This document shows, one piece after another, positions 24,380-37,900 of a stretch of DNA of 64,000 nucleotides. The DNA comes from Anticarsia gemmatalis (lineage: Eukaryota; Arthropoda; Insecta; Lepidoptera; Erebidae), in assembly GCF_050436995.1 (NCBI RefSeq), contig NC_134747.1, positions 4,719,501 to 4,783,500 on the forward strand, in the 5' to 3' direction. Positions within the stretch are counted from its first letter, which is position 1. Every line of letters begins with the position of its first letter. A model generated the notes under the pieces. It worked only from the letters and a program-made list of their open reading frames with translations, was not told the DNA's origin and made no database searches. Made by a program: the position numbers and the translations under genes.

Positions 24380-27300
24380 ATGTTCCTCCGGAATTTATGT
24401 CGGACTAGTGTTAAATTAAATATAAGAAATTATTCACAAAATAATTTATTGAAAACTCCGCCAAAGATTTTAATTACCGGTGAGTTATTTTTATTATAAT
24501 TTCCTTGACTTAAAACCACAATAACCAGGTGAAACTTTTCGATAATAAATAATAATAACTACTTTTTGATAATAAATAGTCAATAGAAAACAATAAAGCC
24601 TTATGGTTGATTAATATCTGCACGTGGACATAACAGCATATAAAATCAATTTTCCGCCGCACCAATCTAAAGAAAATGTTGTTCCCATTTCATTGTATTT
24701 AGTTCAATGACGTTCGTTGGCACGAGTGAAAGGATATTTCTTGGTTAAAAACGGATATTAGGAGTTAATATTACATGCATTATTTCTACGATATCAGGCT
24801 TATGATCGAATTCCAACTACAGTGCATTAGCCGGTAAGAATGACCGATTGTTAGTGAAGCGCATTCTTTCCACTCCGGTAGTAAGTCAGAAGCGACCGGT
24901 AAAACTGGTAGATATGTAATTGGTGGGATAAATAACAGTACCAGTCTTGTATCCAGTCCCAACGATAGATGGCTAGGGAACCTCATGTGATTTAATACTT
25001 TTGAATGCTACTCAAAATTCTGTCTATTTGGCGAACATGCGTTTCTATAAATGATATTTTTGTCGTGCTGCCTGAATGCTTATTATGCTTACAACAAAAT
25101 TATGTTTGAAGGAAATGGATTCTAACAAATATCTTTCAAAAACTGTAAAAAATTGAGTACTAAAGTAAAAGAAAATTTCGTACCTAATAAATGAATTTGT
25201 ATCATTCATAATGCATTTTTTTAATAATTTAAATAATATTCAAGCGTTAGCAAATTTACATAATCAATGTTTTTATTAAGGCTTATAGGCACGTGAGAGG
25301 TCAATACCACTAAATTTGGAAAACTCGTTACGCACGATTGCAAACCAAAAGACATAAACGCACCTTAGTATTTTTTATTTATCGTTAGCAACAGGTTTTA
25401 TCTTAATATTCGCATTTCGCACTCATTTAGTATCGAAGTTGAGACGAAAACAAAATAAATATTGTAACAGGTGGTTTGGTGGTGGATGTTTTCATTAATA
25501 ATCTCAATAATTTAAGTTATTTCTCAAAACTGAGTGCAAAATAAATATCTTTTGTCAGCAGAGTAGAATATATTATTTTATTATTCTCTTTACTTAATCA
25601 AATTCTTAATTATTATATTTCTAAAGACATTTAAACAAAAACAACATTAAAAAAATAATATTATTTCTGCTCTAATATAGGTATTTATTACATAACATTG
25701 TGCAAATATTGAAGTGACGAGACCCAATATCACACAACATTTAATATTGGGAAAACTGAACTAGATGTAGAGCCTGCAAAATACGATTCCGTTTTTTTTC
25801 CGAATCTCAGGAACTACTGGTCCGATTTGAAAAAATCTTTCAGTGTTCGATAGCCCATTTATCGAGGAAGGCTATTAGACTATATATATATATCATCACG
25901 CTACAACCAATAGGAGCAGTGTACCAGTAAACAATCTTACAAATGTGACGTTCTGTCTTATGTGACGCAAGCGAAGTTGCGCGAGTCAACTAGTGTGTAA
26001 ATATACATACATTGTTTATGGGCTCTTTCTAGGATTCTAGGAAAAAGTCCTTAAGATTTTCTGTCAGTTCTCAACCATATAAACACTCGTGTCGATTATT
26101 TTGTTTACGTAAATATAATGATGCGCATATCTCCTCGCATAGTCGTAATAACACAATAACATGTTTACTATCGCAAACCCGAACTATCTACGTTGTGATG
26201 GAGGCTCTATGAATACTAACACGTAGTGTTTTCTGCGAATCCATTTAAAGATGACGTACTTGTAAAATAACAATGCGAAAAGGCCTCAGATGTTTCTGAA
26301 TATTTTAAGCGATTCTACCAGATATCTGATCATCATATAGAATTATTCAGGTGATTTTGATCGGACTAAATTCCGGCGACTTTTCGTTTGCTTAAACAGT
26401 GGAACGAATCCCTCGATAACTATAGACTTCAAGAGTTTTACAATTAGGTATTCAACTTGTTTATTTATTAACCTGGTCTTCCCACATTTTTCAAAGAATT
26501 TGCTTAATCACGTATATTAAACCGCGCTGTTACTTGTACACTTAGAGGAAAACGACACATAGGTATGTTTCAATCAGAGGGCCAATGTATTTTAGAATTC
26601 TTGCAATAATTTGTAACATTTGATGTAACTTAAAGATTGAATGTTTTTTTATGAAAATTATTGTTATTTCTAGGTGGCCTCGGTCAACTGGGCGTCGAAT
26701 GCGCAAGGTATCTTCGAGCAAAATACGGCCGAGAAAATGTCATCCTCTCCGATATTATCAAGCCTTCCCAAGAAATAGTCAACGACGGTCCTTACATCTT
26801 CGTAGACATCTTAGACTTCAAAGGGCTGCAGAAAACTGTGGTCGATCACAGAGTGGATTGGCTCATTCACTTCTCGGCTTTGCTTAGCGCAATAGGCGAG
26901 CAAAATGTTCCTTTAGCCGTAAGAGTAAACATAGAAGGAGTGCATAATGTTATAGAACTTGCCAAACAGTATAATCTAAGGATCTTCGTGCCAAGCACAA
27001 TAGGGGCGTTCGGGCCCGACTCTCCTAGAAACCCTACCCCTAACATAACAATACAAAGACCAAGGACAATTTATGGTGTTTCTAAAGTGCATGCGGAGTT
27101 GTTAGGAGAATATTATTATCATAAGTTCGGTTTAGACTTCCGTTGTTTGAGGTTCCCTGGAGTCATATCCAGCGACCCACCAGGCGGAGGAACCACAGGT
27201 AAGTTAGACATTTATTTTATTAGCACACATTACAATATTAACCTCGTAATAAAATAAAATAGTAAGAGCACTTTATCCATTATAATGATAGCGTAAACAA

Positions 27301-30300
27301 AGTTATCGTGATGATTCTATTACCCAGGAAGAAGGAACATCCAACAGTTATGCCAATTGTTTTCTTTGTTTGAACATTCATAGAGAACCGTCATTAAGTA
27401 GGTATGCAACAATTATTTATTAACGAAATGGGGAAACCGCCGTATGAGCATTTCCGTATAATATAAAGATTCTATCTTCCATGACGATTGTATTTTCATA
27501 TTGTCGTATAAGTTTTTGTTATAAGGAACGCTTATATTAAAGTAGACATACTCAAATATGCCAAAGATGCTATATCATACTGAGACAGAAAATTATGCAA
27601 GCGGTATTCTTACTTCATCATCTTTATATGATAATAAAGCAGAACGTTTTTTTTGCTATTAACGCCTTGGGTAAGGCTTTAGACCATCTTCAAACAACGT
27701 GACTGGATGTGGACCTGCCCTTACTACTTTTTAATAAATTATACTAAATGATAACCATTTATTAATCAAACACATACATGAACATCCGTGTTAATAAAGA
27801 GACAAAAGCCCTTTATATAGGCAAATAAAACCGGATTTAAATGTATTACCGGTTTTGGTACTTCAGTATTTCATAATTTAAAGATGAAGGGTTCATTGAT
27901 ATTTGACCTTGTAACAAGGCTTTTGATTTGCTAATCTTGATATTACATAATGTTATGCAATCCAAAAATTAACAACCTTTTTTTACGTTGCTAGGTCGCA
28001 CAATATAAATATTTGTACGTATTTTTGCAAAAACCTGCTATAAAGCGACCTCTATGAGATACTTATTTAAAAGGTAGTTTTGTTTAAAAATGTTCAATTT
28101 GTCACATATGAGCAGGGCTACGTTGACAACTACATTATTATGAAAGCCACTATGCAGTGCATTGAAATTAGCGATTAACACTTTACGTTAAAGTCGCAAT
28201 GTATTGCACAGTGGCTATCAATTTGACGTACACTAGTTGTCGACCCGCAGATAGAGTTGCTTTAGCCTAAAGGGCTTCCTGTACTAAAATTTCTTTTTCT
28301 CCATTACAGACTACGCTATTGCAGTCTTCCATGACGTACTCCGCAAGGGTCAATACCAATGTTACCTGAAGCCAGACACGCGGCTCCCAATGATGCACGT
28401 GAAAGACGCGCTGAGAGCTCTCTCTGAGTACCTTGAAGTTCCCAACGACAACTTAACACGAAGAGTGTACAACGTCACTTCCATGAGCTTCACGCCAGAA
28501 GAACTGGCTGATAAAATGGCTACTCATATACCTGACTTCAAGATTACGTACAGGCCTGATAGCAGGCAAGATATAGGTAAGTGTCTTCTTCTTTTAGGAA
28601 TTTTTATAGCCATATAATGGAAAAAAAAAAGAATTCAATGGAGCGATTTCCATGTGAGCAAGCTACCAATGGAAAATTGATCAGCACTCCTTGCGTAATT
28701 TGATGGAACTAATTTTAAATGTGGATGACGAAAATCTATTGATTGCTATTTATTTTAGGCTTCATACTTAAGTAGGCTACAAATCTTCTAAAATAAGTTA
28801 AAATCTTCTTAAATAAGTAGGCGAATTCTTAATTTTAGTTCGTACTTATCTATTCTATTCTGGATCTTACCGTTCCAATCCCCATCTTTTGTGGGTAAAC
28901 ACCTTTTGAATGAAGGAATAGCTATACTGTAGCTAGCGATTAGTTTAACTACACATGATATTTTATGTAGGTCAAAGGCGTTAGGTGCGTTGCCTTGCAA
29001 GGAAAAGTAGGCTTATCATAAATTATATCACAGTTATATAATAACATCTGGCCAGTTAGCAACAATCGATAAACGACTCAATGCAATTTATTGCAGCTGT
29101 TATCGGCCGAGTACCAAATTCTCACTTATTTTTAAGTGGTGTTCTAGTGTTTCTGTGGCTATGACACTGAAAATGAAGGCAATCGAGAAACACTGACATT
29201 TCGCTGTATTGTTCGACTCTAATGTATCTACATGTCGGCCTTGAAAAGCGTTATACTTAAATCTAAATAATCTTTTTGTGCTTATTTTGCTACATTATGA
29301 TCCCTACTCCTAAATATACGGCAGGGCTTTTAGGTCTGAATGTATACGATCGAATGACACCTGCATACATACCTATTCGTTGAGTGTTATCATTCATTGT
29401 ATCTGCAATTAATGCGATGCACTTGATAATAGTCTAGACCGAAAGACCGTGACCTGCTTTGAAATACAATAATGATGGTCACATTATGACATAGGTACTA
29501 TGGTATTTTATTCATTTTGTTCTAAATAATACCATATATGATGATGATATTACGATAATATCATTGATGGACCTATTTGTTGTATTCACTAGATATCTAT
29601 ACTATCCTGCACCTACTATAGTCCGACAAGTTAGCAGAGAGGTATGCAACGTTCGCGGGTGGAGGATTTTTACGAAATACTGAATTTAAATATCGGTGAC
29701 CCGCAGTCTTATGCAACTGTTGTTGCTTACGGTGACCTATTTGATACAGCTACATCTTTTTAGAAGTATACTATTGTTATTAATTTGCATCGACATAAAC
29801 CGGTCGTGCTAACGGTCTCTACTAAGTAGTAGACTATAACCAATAAGTATGTATGTAGGTACGTAATCATTTTACAAAATTTTGGCTTTTCCACAATTGG
29901 ATCGTTTAAAGTCCAATATCAGTGTTATAAAATGAAAAAGCATATTTACGTAAATAATTGTTAGGCCACGTTGTCAATAGGTGTTAATTGTAAGTACTAA
30001 TCATCTTGTAATCAGTCAAGCTGTAATAAGTGAAGTAGAGTGCTTTAAAGAGGACCTCAAGGACGGTCTACTTTGGCTTATTACTTAACATTTAATTAAC
30101 ACCTAAAAATCCGTTTAGAACATTGTTTATAATCACTTCTCACACGTAGTGTTAACTTCACTAAGTGTTACATACATAGGTACATAGATATTAGATATCA
30201 CGCCCGTCGTGCCCGAAAGTGTAAGCAGAGATGTATGAAATTGGTGCATTTCGTCGTTAAAAATGTTAGTCCCATGTAATAGCGGGCGAGCCTACTGCCA

Positions 30301-30633
30301 TTTACCGTGCACGTAACCAAACTCCGGGCTACTATTCATATAATTATGATATTCTAGTATAAATTACAAAATCAAACCTAAGACCTCATGCTAAGCAGTC
30401 GGATACTCAACCGACCGCACCACAGAAGCAGTGTGCCAAAGAGACAGTAAACTTAATGTAAATTAACCTATAAAATTATTTTTATCTTTTCAGCCGATTC
30501 CTGGCCTCAAGTTTTCGACGACAGCGAAGCGAGACGCGACTGGAACTGGAAACCAGAGGTGAACCTCGACGACCTCGTGAGCCTCATGATCAAAGAAGTT
30601 AAAGAGAAAATAGCCGCCAATGGACTATCGTAA
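24380..30633 (+). CDS. TDH: L-threonine 3-dehydrogenase, mitochondrial
   Basis: Oxidises L-threonine with NAD+ to 2-amino-3-ketobutyrate, the first step of threonine breakdown to glycine and acetyl-CoA, in the mitochondrial matrix. Exons 24380-24479, 26674-27198, 28310-28576 and 30494-30633 join in one frame of 343 residues. The first 30 or so residues are basic and lack acidic residues (MFLRNLCRTSVKLNIRNYSQ...), fitting a mitochondrial presequence. The Rossmann motif GGLGQLG (residues 34-40) spans the first splice. The short-chain dehydrogenase active site YGVSK gives Tyr167 and Lys171, with the Ser/Thr pair in PSTIGAFG before it. PGGGTTDYA crosses the second splice. The C-terminus DWNWKPEVNLDDLV is typical of the extended-SDR TDH family. 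A polyadenylation signal is at 30702-30707, another at about 31150. Introns 1 and 3 carry interspersed repeats. Confidence 0.96.
25785..25996 (+). repeat. Lepidopteran interspersed repeat in TDH intron 1
   Basis: Contains the characteristic chain aggaactactggtccgattt, tttcagtgttcgatagccca, tttatcgaggaaggctatta, catcacgctacaaccaatag and tgtgacgcaagcgaagttgc, and ends gagtcaactagt. This matches a widespread lepidopteran repeat as I know it. A short (TA)n lies in the middle. Non-coding, decayed. Confidence 0.65.
30165..30432 (-). repeat. tRNA-derived SINE in TDH intron 3
   Basis: On the minus strand the head reads GTGGTGCGGTCGGTTGAGTA ... CGACTGCTTAGCATGAGGTC ... GGTTTGATTTTG, a degenerate pseudo-tRNA head. 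The body words AGTAGCCCGGAGTTTGG, GCACGGTAAATGGCAGTAGG, CTATTACATGGGACTAACAT, CATCTCTGCTTACACTTTCG and GGGCGTGATATCTA follow, then a TATGTATG-type tail. The same family appears on the plus strand at 62560-62820. It lies about 60 bp upstream of the last exon of TDH, in antisense orientation. Confidence 0.65.
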
Positions 30634-33600
30634 TGACAAATACTTACTTTGTAAAGATACACATAACATTATAATGCAACGGGGCTTAATCGCGGTCGAA
30701 AAATAAAGGTTAGTTTACCTGTCGTTTCGATCGAATTGCATCGACCGTATCGGATCGTAAAAACGAAATATCGCCAAATATTAAGGGGATTGTTGTTTAT
30801 AACCTTTTTCTATTCTATTTTGACATGGAGTGACACGGAGCAGTATCAGATAAGCATGCCTTCTTCATTCTTGTGCCATAGTGAACCGACATTTTGTATC
30901 GAATAAAATTGTATAAGAAATCAAACGAAATTTCAACGAATATTATTTTTCGTTGGTAGTAAGGCCTCAGACCTGTTGCATTATAATATTATTTGTAAAG
31001 TTAGTATACGAGAGTTTTATCATATTATGTCCAAACATGACTTTACAGACTGTAAGTCTTATGACATGTGTAATCTCGAATATTCTGTTACGTTGCTAGG
31101 CAACCAATCAGCCGGGTTTGTGTTATTTTTTATGTAATTTATTAAGTTTAATAAACGCTCAATATACTTTTTTGTTTCTTATTGCATAATTGCAGATACA
31201 TGAATTTTCTTTACAGGAAGCGTTAATGGTGTTTTCTATTTTCAGGTTGTTGTGGTTAAAAAATAATAAAAAAATACATCTCGATCAATTCCTTTATTCA
31301 AGCATAAAACAAAATAAAAATTACCTTTGCTCAAAGGAATAATAAAAAACAGTGTGTTAAGCATAGAGGATTGCTACCTAAATACACAAAATAAGAAAAC
31401 AAATTATCACCCCTACCAGAAGCTTACGAAACATTATCAAGTTAACGTGATGTAGGGTCAATAATAATAAAAAATACTACGAACAGTGAAACATACTCGT
31501 GGTAGGGGTCGTATAGAATGTCAAAGGATGAAACTTATAAGATAAAATGACTTCCAATTCACACTATACTCAACTCAGTCTTCGTTATGTTACTCGTCGG
31601 CAACACGGTCACTTACATTATTTATATGACATATTCACTAGATATGGACGCAACATTACTATAGGCAGAACGTCATTTTGTCTTAGGCTTGCTACACACA
31701 AATTGGGTTCGGGAGTATCTATCGAATAACAAAACCGAATCGGCAATGTCGAGCGTCATTTATCCCGGTTTTGCCACTCGCCTAGGCCGATTAATGCCGA
31801 ACCGAATATCTGTATAAAGCCTTATTCATTTTCTTCTAATGTTGCCGCGAATAGTTAAAACTCTAATGCGCTCTATTATTAACAATTTAAATTCTAATAT
31901 AAGTGGTGTTTTGTGATTTACAGGACATTAATATTTCTATTAAATACTCGTTTTACAATTTTGCGTAATATAGCCAAAATGCACACTATACAATGCAAGA
32001 GTTGTACTGCTAAATAAAAAAAATATATAAAAAAAATCAAATTTCTAGCCGAATCTAACGAACTTAATTTTATTGCACCTTCTATTATATTATTATAACA
32101 ATATCACATATGCATTTAAAGTCATTGTGAATGTTTTGTAATGGCACTTGCGTAGCTACAACAGATAAGTAGTTATATGGTCAAAAATGTACCAACAACA
32201 ACTATTTTTATTTCAAGATTATTACTTTGTGACAAACACACATACAATGTGCAGGGAACAGTGCTTTTATTATTAAATTAGGCCGCAAACAACAAGTAAA
32301 TGACAGATGATCTGACAGGCAAATTGTGTGAATCTGGCGGGAAACCAGATTCCACAGATAAAAAACATTCACAACAACAAAATCGTTCACAGTTTAAAAA
32401 AACAAATTGGTAACATTTATACATAAATCGCCGAAAGAATGTTGAAATTCACTCAATGAATGTCGTAATAACTAACATACTAAAATTTAGTTTAATTCAA
32501 AATCTATAGTTATTACACCTCACCAAATAATAATAACCTTAACGATATCCCGTTACCATAGTACCTACTGAAATGTGCATTTCGGGAACCTTAGGCTCTT
32601 TACTGCCATTTGAATATATACTCTATCTCCATAGAGTTAAAGTACATATTTTAAAAGGTTTCCTTAACGCAAATTTTGCTCAGTACCATTCGTTTCACAC
32701 CACTCTATAAAGTATAAAGCATCGTTCACTCCGAACAGACCAATCCCAGCGACGATCCACTAAGAAAGATAGAAATATGAATACGTCGATCTGATTGGTT
32801 GAAATAGAATGTCCTGTTCTACGAACGTCGCATGAACACATGGCAACTTGATTATAAAAAAAAGTAAAAAAGAAATGCATAGGTGGTTTGAAAGCGACTG
32901 CATAGATTGTTAATTTAAGTACATAAGTTACAGTAAAATGCAATTAGTTACAACAATGGAATAAATATTTTGTAAATAACACATCAACATCACAAATGGG
33001 AATCAAACAGACAATGGTATAAATATAATTATAATATAAATATTCTATTTATTTATATAAAGCGACTTCGAATTTGTATCGCGTTCGTGTATTATTTTAG
33101 GGAATTAACACATTGAGCGAAAGCTTTAAAATCTAGCTAGACAATTAATTTATTTGGTTGACATCCAAATTATTATTCTCCATTTGTCTAAATCTTCTAT
33201 AGAAATAAAAAATGATGTCTTTGGTCAATGTGAAAATTCCCTATGATCCAAGTTCATTCAATTCGGATCGTTCATTCGTTCAATGCAATCCTACGCCAAA
33301 CGTAAACGCGTCGGTATTTGAAGATTAAAATAGTAAAATTCATGTTTCTTTATTGTCGTCAATGATAGACTTATATCTATTAAATTGTTCAGGCTGTGTC
33401 CCTTATAAAATAGGAAGAGAAATCCAACGAAAATGGAATATAATTTTGCTGTCCAAAACTAAATGTAATGCTTGAGTCTCTATAACAATTTACGCAAAAG
33501 GTTCCTCGAATTAGAATTACATTAAAGGTTGCGTTTTTCAAAGGACGCCATTGTATTTTCTAATGTGTTGTTCAGCAAAAGCTTAAGTTGAAGTTTGTGG

Positions 33601-34993
33601 GGTCACCATCCCACTCTCTGAAAAACGCAAGCTGAGGTCTTGAAAATTTAACATTTCAATGAATCACCTTGACGCGAATCGACAGCGTTTAATTTTCTTT
33701 TCAACCAACTCACTGAATATAGACTATGTATTGCCGTACTCTAAAATGGCAGATAAAAGATTTAATTGTAAATAACTTGGACATTCAAAATCGTTGTTTA
33801 AAATGAACATCTCGTCGACTATACAATTTAAGAGACAATGAAACTTCCTCGTTTAAATTACTTTAAATGACTTGGTAGTATGTGACGTCATAATAACTGG
33901 CTGGACGTGGGCGGGCGCCGTCGTAGTACTAGAGGAACTAATTTTCATTGATAACACGGATTCTGTTGTACACACGATACTAATTTTAAACTCACTGTAA
34001 AACACGACTTCAATCTGTGTATTTTCAAAATAAAGTATCTGTATCGGAGCCCACCGTCAGCTGCATGAGCCTGCGCGTCACTGATGTTCTAAATTCTGAA
34101 TTTTGAATACCTCTTTCAGCCACGAATCTTGCATTCAAGGCTCTCTACTAAGTTGTTGGACTATAGTAATAATGAATATGGTATTTAGTGAGGTTAGAAT
34201 CAATTTCGTAGTGAAATTCGGCAACAACACGGCAAGAAAAGTTAAGGGCAATTTTGTCAACAATTTATTTTCATGTCATCAACTTGAATGATATTCTCTA
34301 AACAGCAATAAAGCTTCTAAACGTGTATATTATTCAACACAACATAAATTTTATCTAAAAATGATGGATGCTTCGAGAATTTAGTAGTAATTTATCAGTG
34401 CTTCGAGTGAAGTCTACTTTAACATCTAATTCGTTTCAAGCATCGTATGACAACGTTTTACAAGGAACTTATTTACTCTACCACAAGAAACAGTCACGGC
34501 GACAAATTGTTCCCAATCTCCCGCCATTTTTGCCTCCCTTAGAGTCTCTATTTATTTTCGAGACTTATGAGCGACAAACGCATGCGTGCACTTATTTAAA
34601 TGCAAGAAAATGCATGATCGGTCTGTACGTAGTACTACCGTATTTTCTTTTTGGGAGACTTGAGTGACTGAATCTTCTGGTCAAGTGATATAGCAGTGTA
34701 GTACCAGTAAGTTAACTCAGTACTAATAAAGCTACGCCCAAGTCGGCGTTATTGCAATGCCACTTCAGTTCAAAGTTACATTACTGTACCATTTATTTAC
34801 AGTGTCAAACCGCACATTATGACAAATCCGAAAATATTTACAATGCCGTCGCGGTACGCTTATGGACATAGTCCTACTATAACATTCATTTATAAATAAA
34901 TCACTGCATCATATATCTACTATTAGATTCATCGTTCCTTCACAAATCTAGCAAAAATATTTGATTCTCTTCGTACCTACGTAATTGACTTGC
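30634..34993. other. Tail-to-tail intergenic stretch TDH / TMEM18
   Basis: Holds the TDH 3' UTR and at least one possible end of TMEM18. Minus-strand AATAAA words are found at 34795-34800 and 31292-31297. If the second is used, TMEM18 would have a 3' UTR of about 3.7 kb. One half of a repeat pair lies at 31685-31815. A 12-bp inverted repeat TTGCGTTTTTCA / TGAAAAACGCAA (33529-33540 and 33619-33630) marks a possible small fold-back. No coding exon recognised. Confidence 0.45.
31685..31815 (+). repeat. Repeat rich in cgaaccgaa words, related to 35560-35760
   Basis: Contains ggcttgctacacacaaattg, gtatctatcgaataacaaaa, ccgaatcgg and cgaaccgaat. The reverse complement of 35560-35760 carries the same series (GGCTTGCTACACACA, ATCGAACAACTAAACCGA, GTTCGGTT words). 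The two are inverted relative to each other about 3.8 kb apart. Probably two copies of one old non-coding repeat. Confidence 0.45.
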
Positions 34994-37900
34994 TTACTCT
35001 GCCTTTAAGTGCTGTTGTTCCCTGGTCATGTTGAGCTCTTTCAAACGTTGCCGCAACTGTGCCTTCTTTAAGTTTGTCATTATTTGCGTGGATTGGTACA
35101 GCCATGACCCCTGGAATTAGTAAAAAAAAAAGTATTATAATTGTTGCACAACACACCTAATAATCCATCCTAGAAGGTATGTATGAAACACCCCAAACTT
35201 GTGGATTATCTTATAGTACATTTCACATTAGGTTGAGAAATTCCTAATATAATATTTCGGGAATCAGTACTGTTAACCACTAAATCGTTCATCTTACGAA
35301 CTGTCGTCAAATAAATCATAGTATTCGAGTTATGAATGGTCAAATAAATCATTCATCCCACGCGTCTAACGGCACATATTCTACTAAACAAACACTTATT
35401 TATTCATACATTAATACCACATCCGAAAGGAAGTTAAAAGATAGCCGTCACTGGCCTACATCATTAATTATTATTATAGTTTTTGAACTATCACGGTTTG
35501 TATCTATAATACTAAATTGCTAAACGGGTCTGAGTTGAGACTGCCCGTGACCTTAGTCGATGTAATTCGGTTGAAACGTCGGGCTACAAATAAGGTATCA
35601 TGAGAGACAAACGGGCTAAGACGTTCGGCTAAACCGAATATGTGTAGATGAACCCGGCACAAGCCGAACAAGTGAATCGAGTCGGTTTAGTTGTTCGATA
35701 AAATATTGTCGAACCGAACGTGCCGAGCCGAATAATGTGTGTAGCAAGCCGTACCTTAAAATTATAATCGCGTTTGTGACCCGTTAAGCAATTCATTAAT
35801 TTACGCTTGTACAATAATAAATGACATTTAAATCTAAATCATACGATATTAAGATAGGTAAATCAATATTTGCGTAACGTCGTGATGATTTGGTCTATTT
35901 TATTGCTCTTTGATGAAAACAAGTCTTTATCAATCTATTTTGTTGTTATTTGCGACAAAACAATACATCATATCGAAAAAAAGACTATGTAATCAGATTG
36001 TTAATAGATAAATTAAAGGTTTGAATACCATAAATTAAGTAATGGCGGAGAATTTTCACGCAAAACTTTATTAAGTAGTTAAGGTTTGGATTTCTTATTA
36101 TGCTGTGTTCCGCATTGCGGCTTTCTCATGATAGCTAAACAACAAGATAAGAATATTAACTAAACTACTGTTGTGCAAACTATCGTTTTACCAAATAGCA
36201 CACTAGCAAATCCAGAGGAGGAGCTAAAGGGCTTATAGTCCGCAGAATTATCACTCTCATTTCCCGGTTCAAGTCTTAACTGTTTCAAATTTCAAAGTCA
36301 CTAGTCGCAAAAGTAATATAAAATTAAACAAATACCGAGTCAACTTACCACCATTATCATACAGTTAAGTAATATAGGAATTGAGAAGACGACTGATATG
36401 AACAACCCTTTGCTATCAAAGTACTGCTGTCTTGAGAACAACGCCCAGTTCCGCGCAGCCACCTCGTTGATATTCTCCGAGAAGTACACTAGTAATACTG
36501 GAAAAAGAAAACAATATAATTAGTAGTAGAAATAACAGCTTATTTTTTCTGTTACAACTGAACAAGTAGCGAGAAGTGGTAGGGTAAAGCACCCAGTAGT
36601 CAGCCCCCAACCAGTAGTCAGCCTTTACAGGCTTTATATCCATGTAATTAGTGTAGAAAATAGTAAAGACCAATAAAATAATCATTACTCGAATCTGTAT
36701 AATCTTATTGACTAATATGCACAATTACGATTCGATAGCATGGCAGGTTGACGTGTTACACTCATTCTTATGAACTGCCATCAAAGACATGGCGAAAAAC
36801 GTCGCCATTACTATTTTTTTGTTAAGGATTCGTGTTTTAGTTTTTGGCATGTTTTTAAATAAATTTGATGCAATATGGAACGAATTGATATTTTATGCTA
36901 GTATTTAATAGTTTATCTTCGATAAAATCATGCATTGCAGGCGTTTTATTTGTCTTTTGTATTATAAATTGACGTGGCCGACTATTGGGTGTGCAAAATA
37001 TGAGGTTGATCCAGTACTCGGCCATGAGTGGCTGACTACTGGTTTTTTTGCAATTCTCATATATGTGGTCGAAATTAACAGGGCGAATACTTCTCAACAT
37101 AACTATTGCGCTGAGCTAAACTCTTCTAAGACAAAAATAGTATTTTACCAGTAGTCGGCCGTATATAAAGTCAGTGAATTTCATGAGGCCGACCATTGGA
37201 CCTACATATCCCATAGTCGGCCGTCAGTTTTGCTAAATGAAATTGGGTCTTAAATCCTTTCATTAAGGTTCAAATTTGTGGACGGCTATGTTGGCACAAA
37301 ACTTAGTTACTTGTTTTCGAATAGTATCATATCAAAAAGACCAAAAGTTCTGTATAAAGAGGAATAATTGTCATGTGCTATGGTGGCGATCAAAAACGTT
37401 ATGAAAATCATGGAAACGAGTCGAGTACTTGGCATTTCACACATTATTATGACACTACAAGTCCGAAATCGTTTAATAGTCGCACAAATGCCCCGTACCA
37501 TTAAGCTAGACTAAGTGCACTCCCAAAAACAAATGGCTGCCCTAAGAAACTGGTCACAATATGCTGGAATCAGCTTCCAGTTTCACCGGATGTAGCTGAA
37601 TACCAGTGTTTTACATGGAGCAACTGCCTATATGACCTCCACAATCCAGTTACCTGGGCTATACCACAACTACCATAAGACTGGTTATCAGATTTTCAAG
37701 CTTCTGACTAATGGCAACGATTGCCAGAGATCCTTGAATGCCCGCCGGGACCTACAATTTACCATGCCTTCCGAAACACGAAGGAATTTTGGGAAATGAG
37801 AAAAGAAAGGAATGATACCAGTTACTTCCATCATCTACCTTCTATTTCCTAGCCTACCATTGACTTATGTATCAACACATCAAGAAAGCTAAAATAGTTT

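Noticed and set aside
33529..33630. Small fold-back element bounded by TTGCGTTTTTCA
   Set aside because: Only a 12-bp inverted match, no target duplication found; could be chance in AT-rich DNA.
36416..37501. Minus-strand frames inside the TIR element as a transposase
   Set aside because: Frames are short (64-102 codons) with no DDE/D-type catalytic pattern or DNA-binding motif that I can see.
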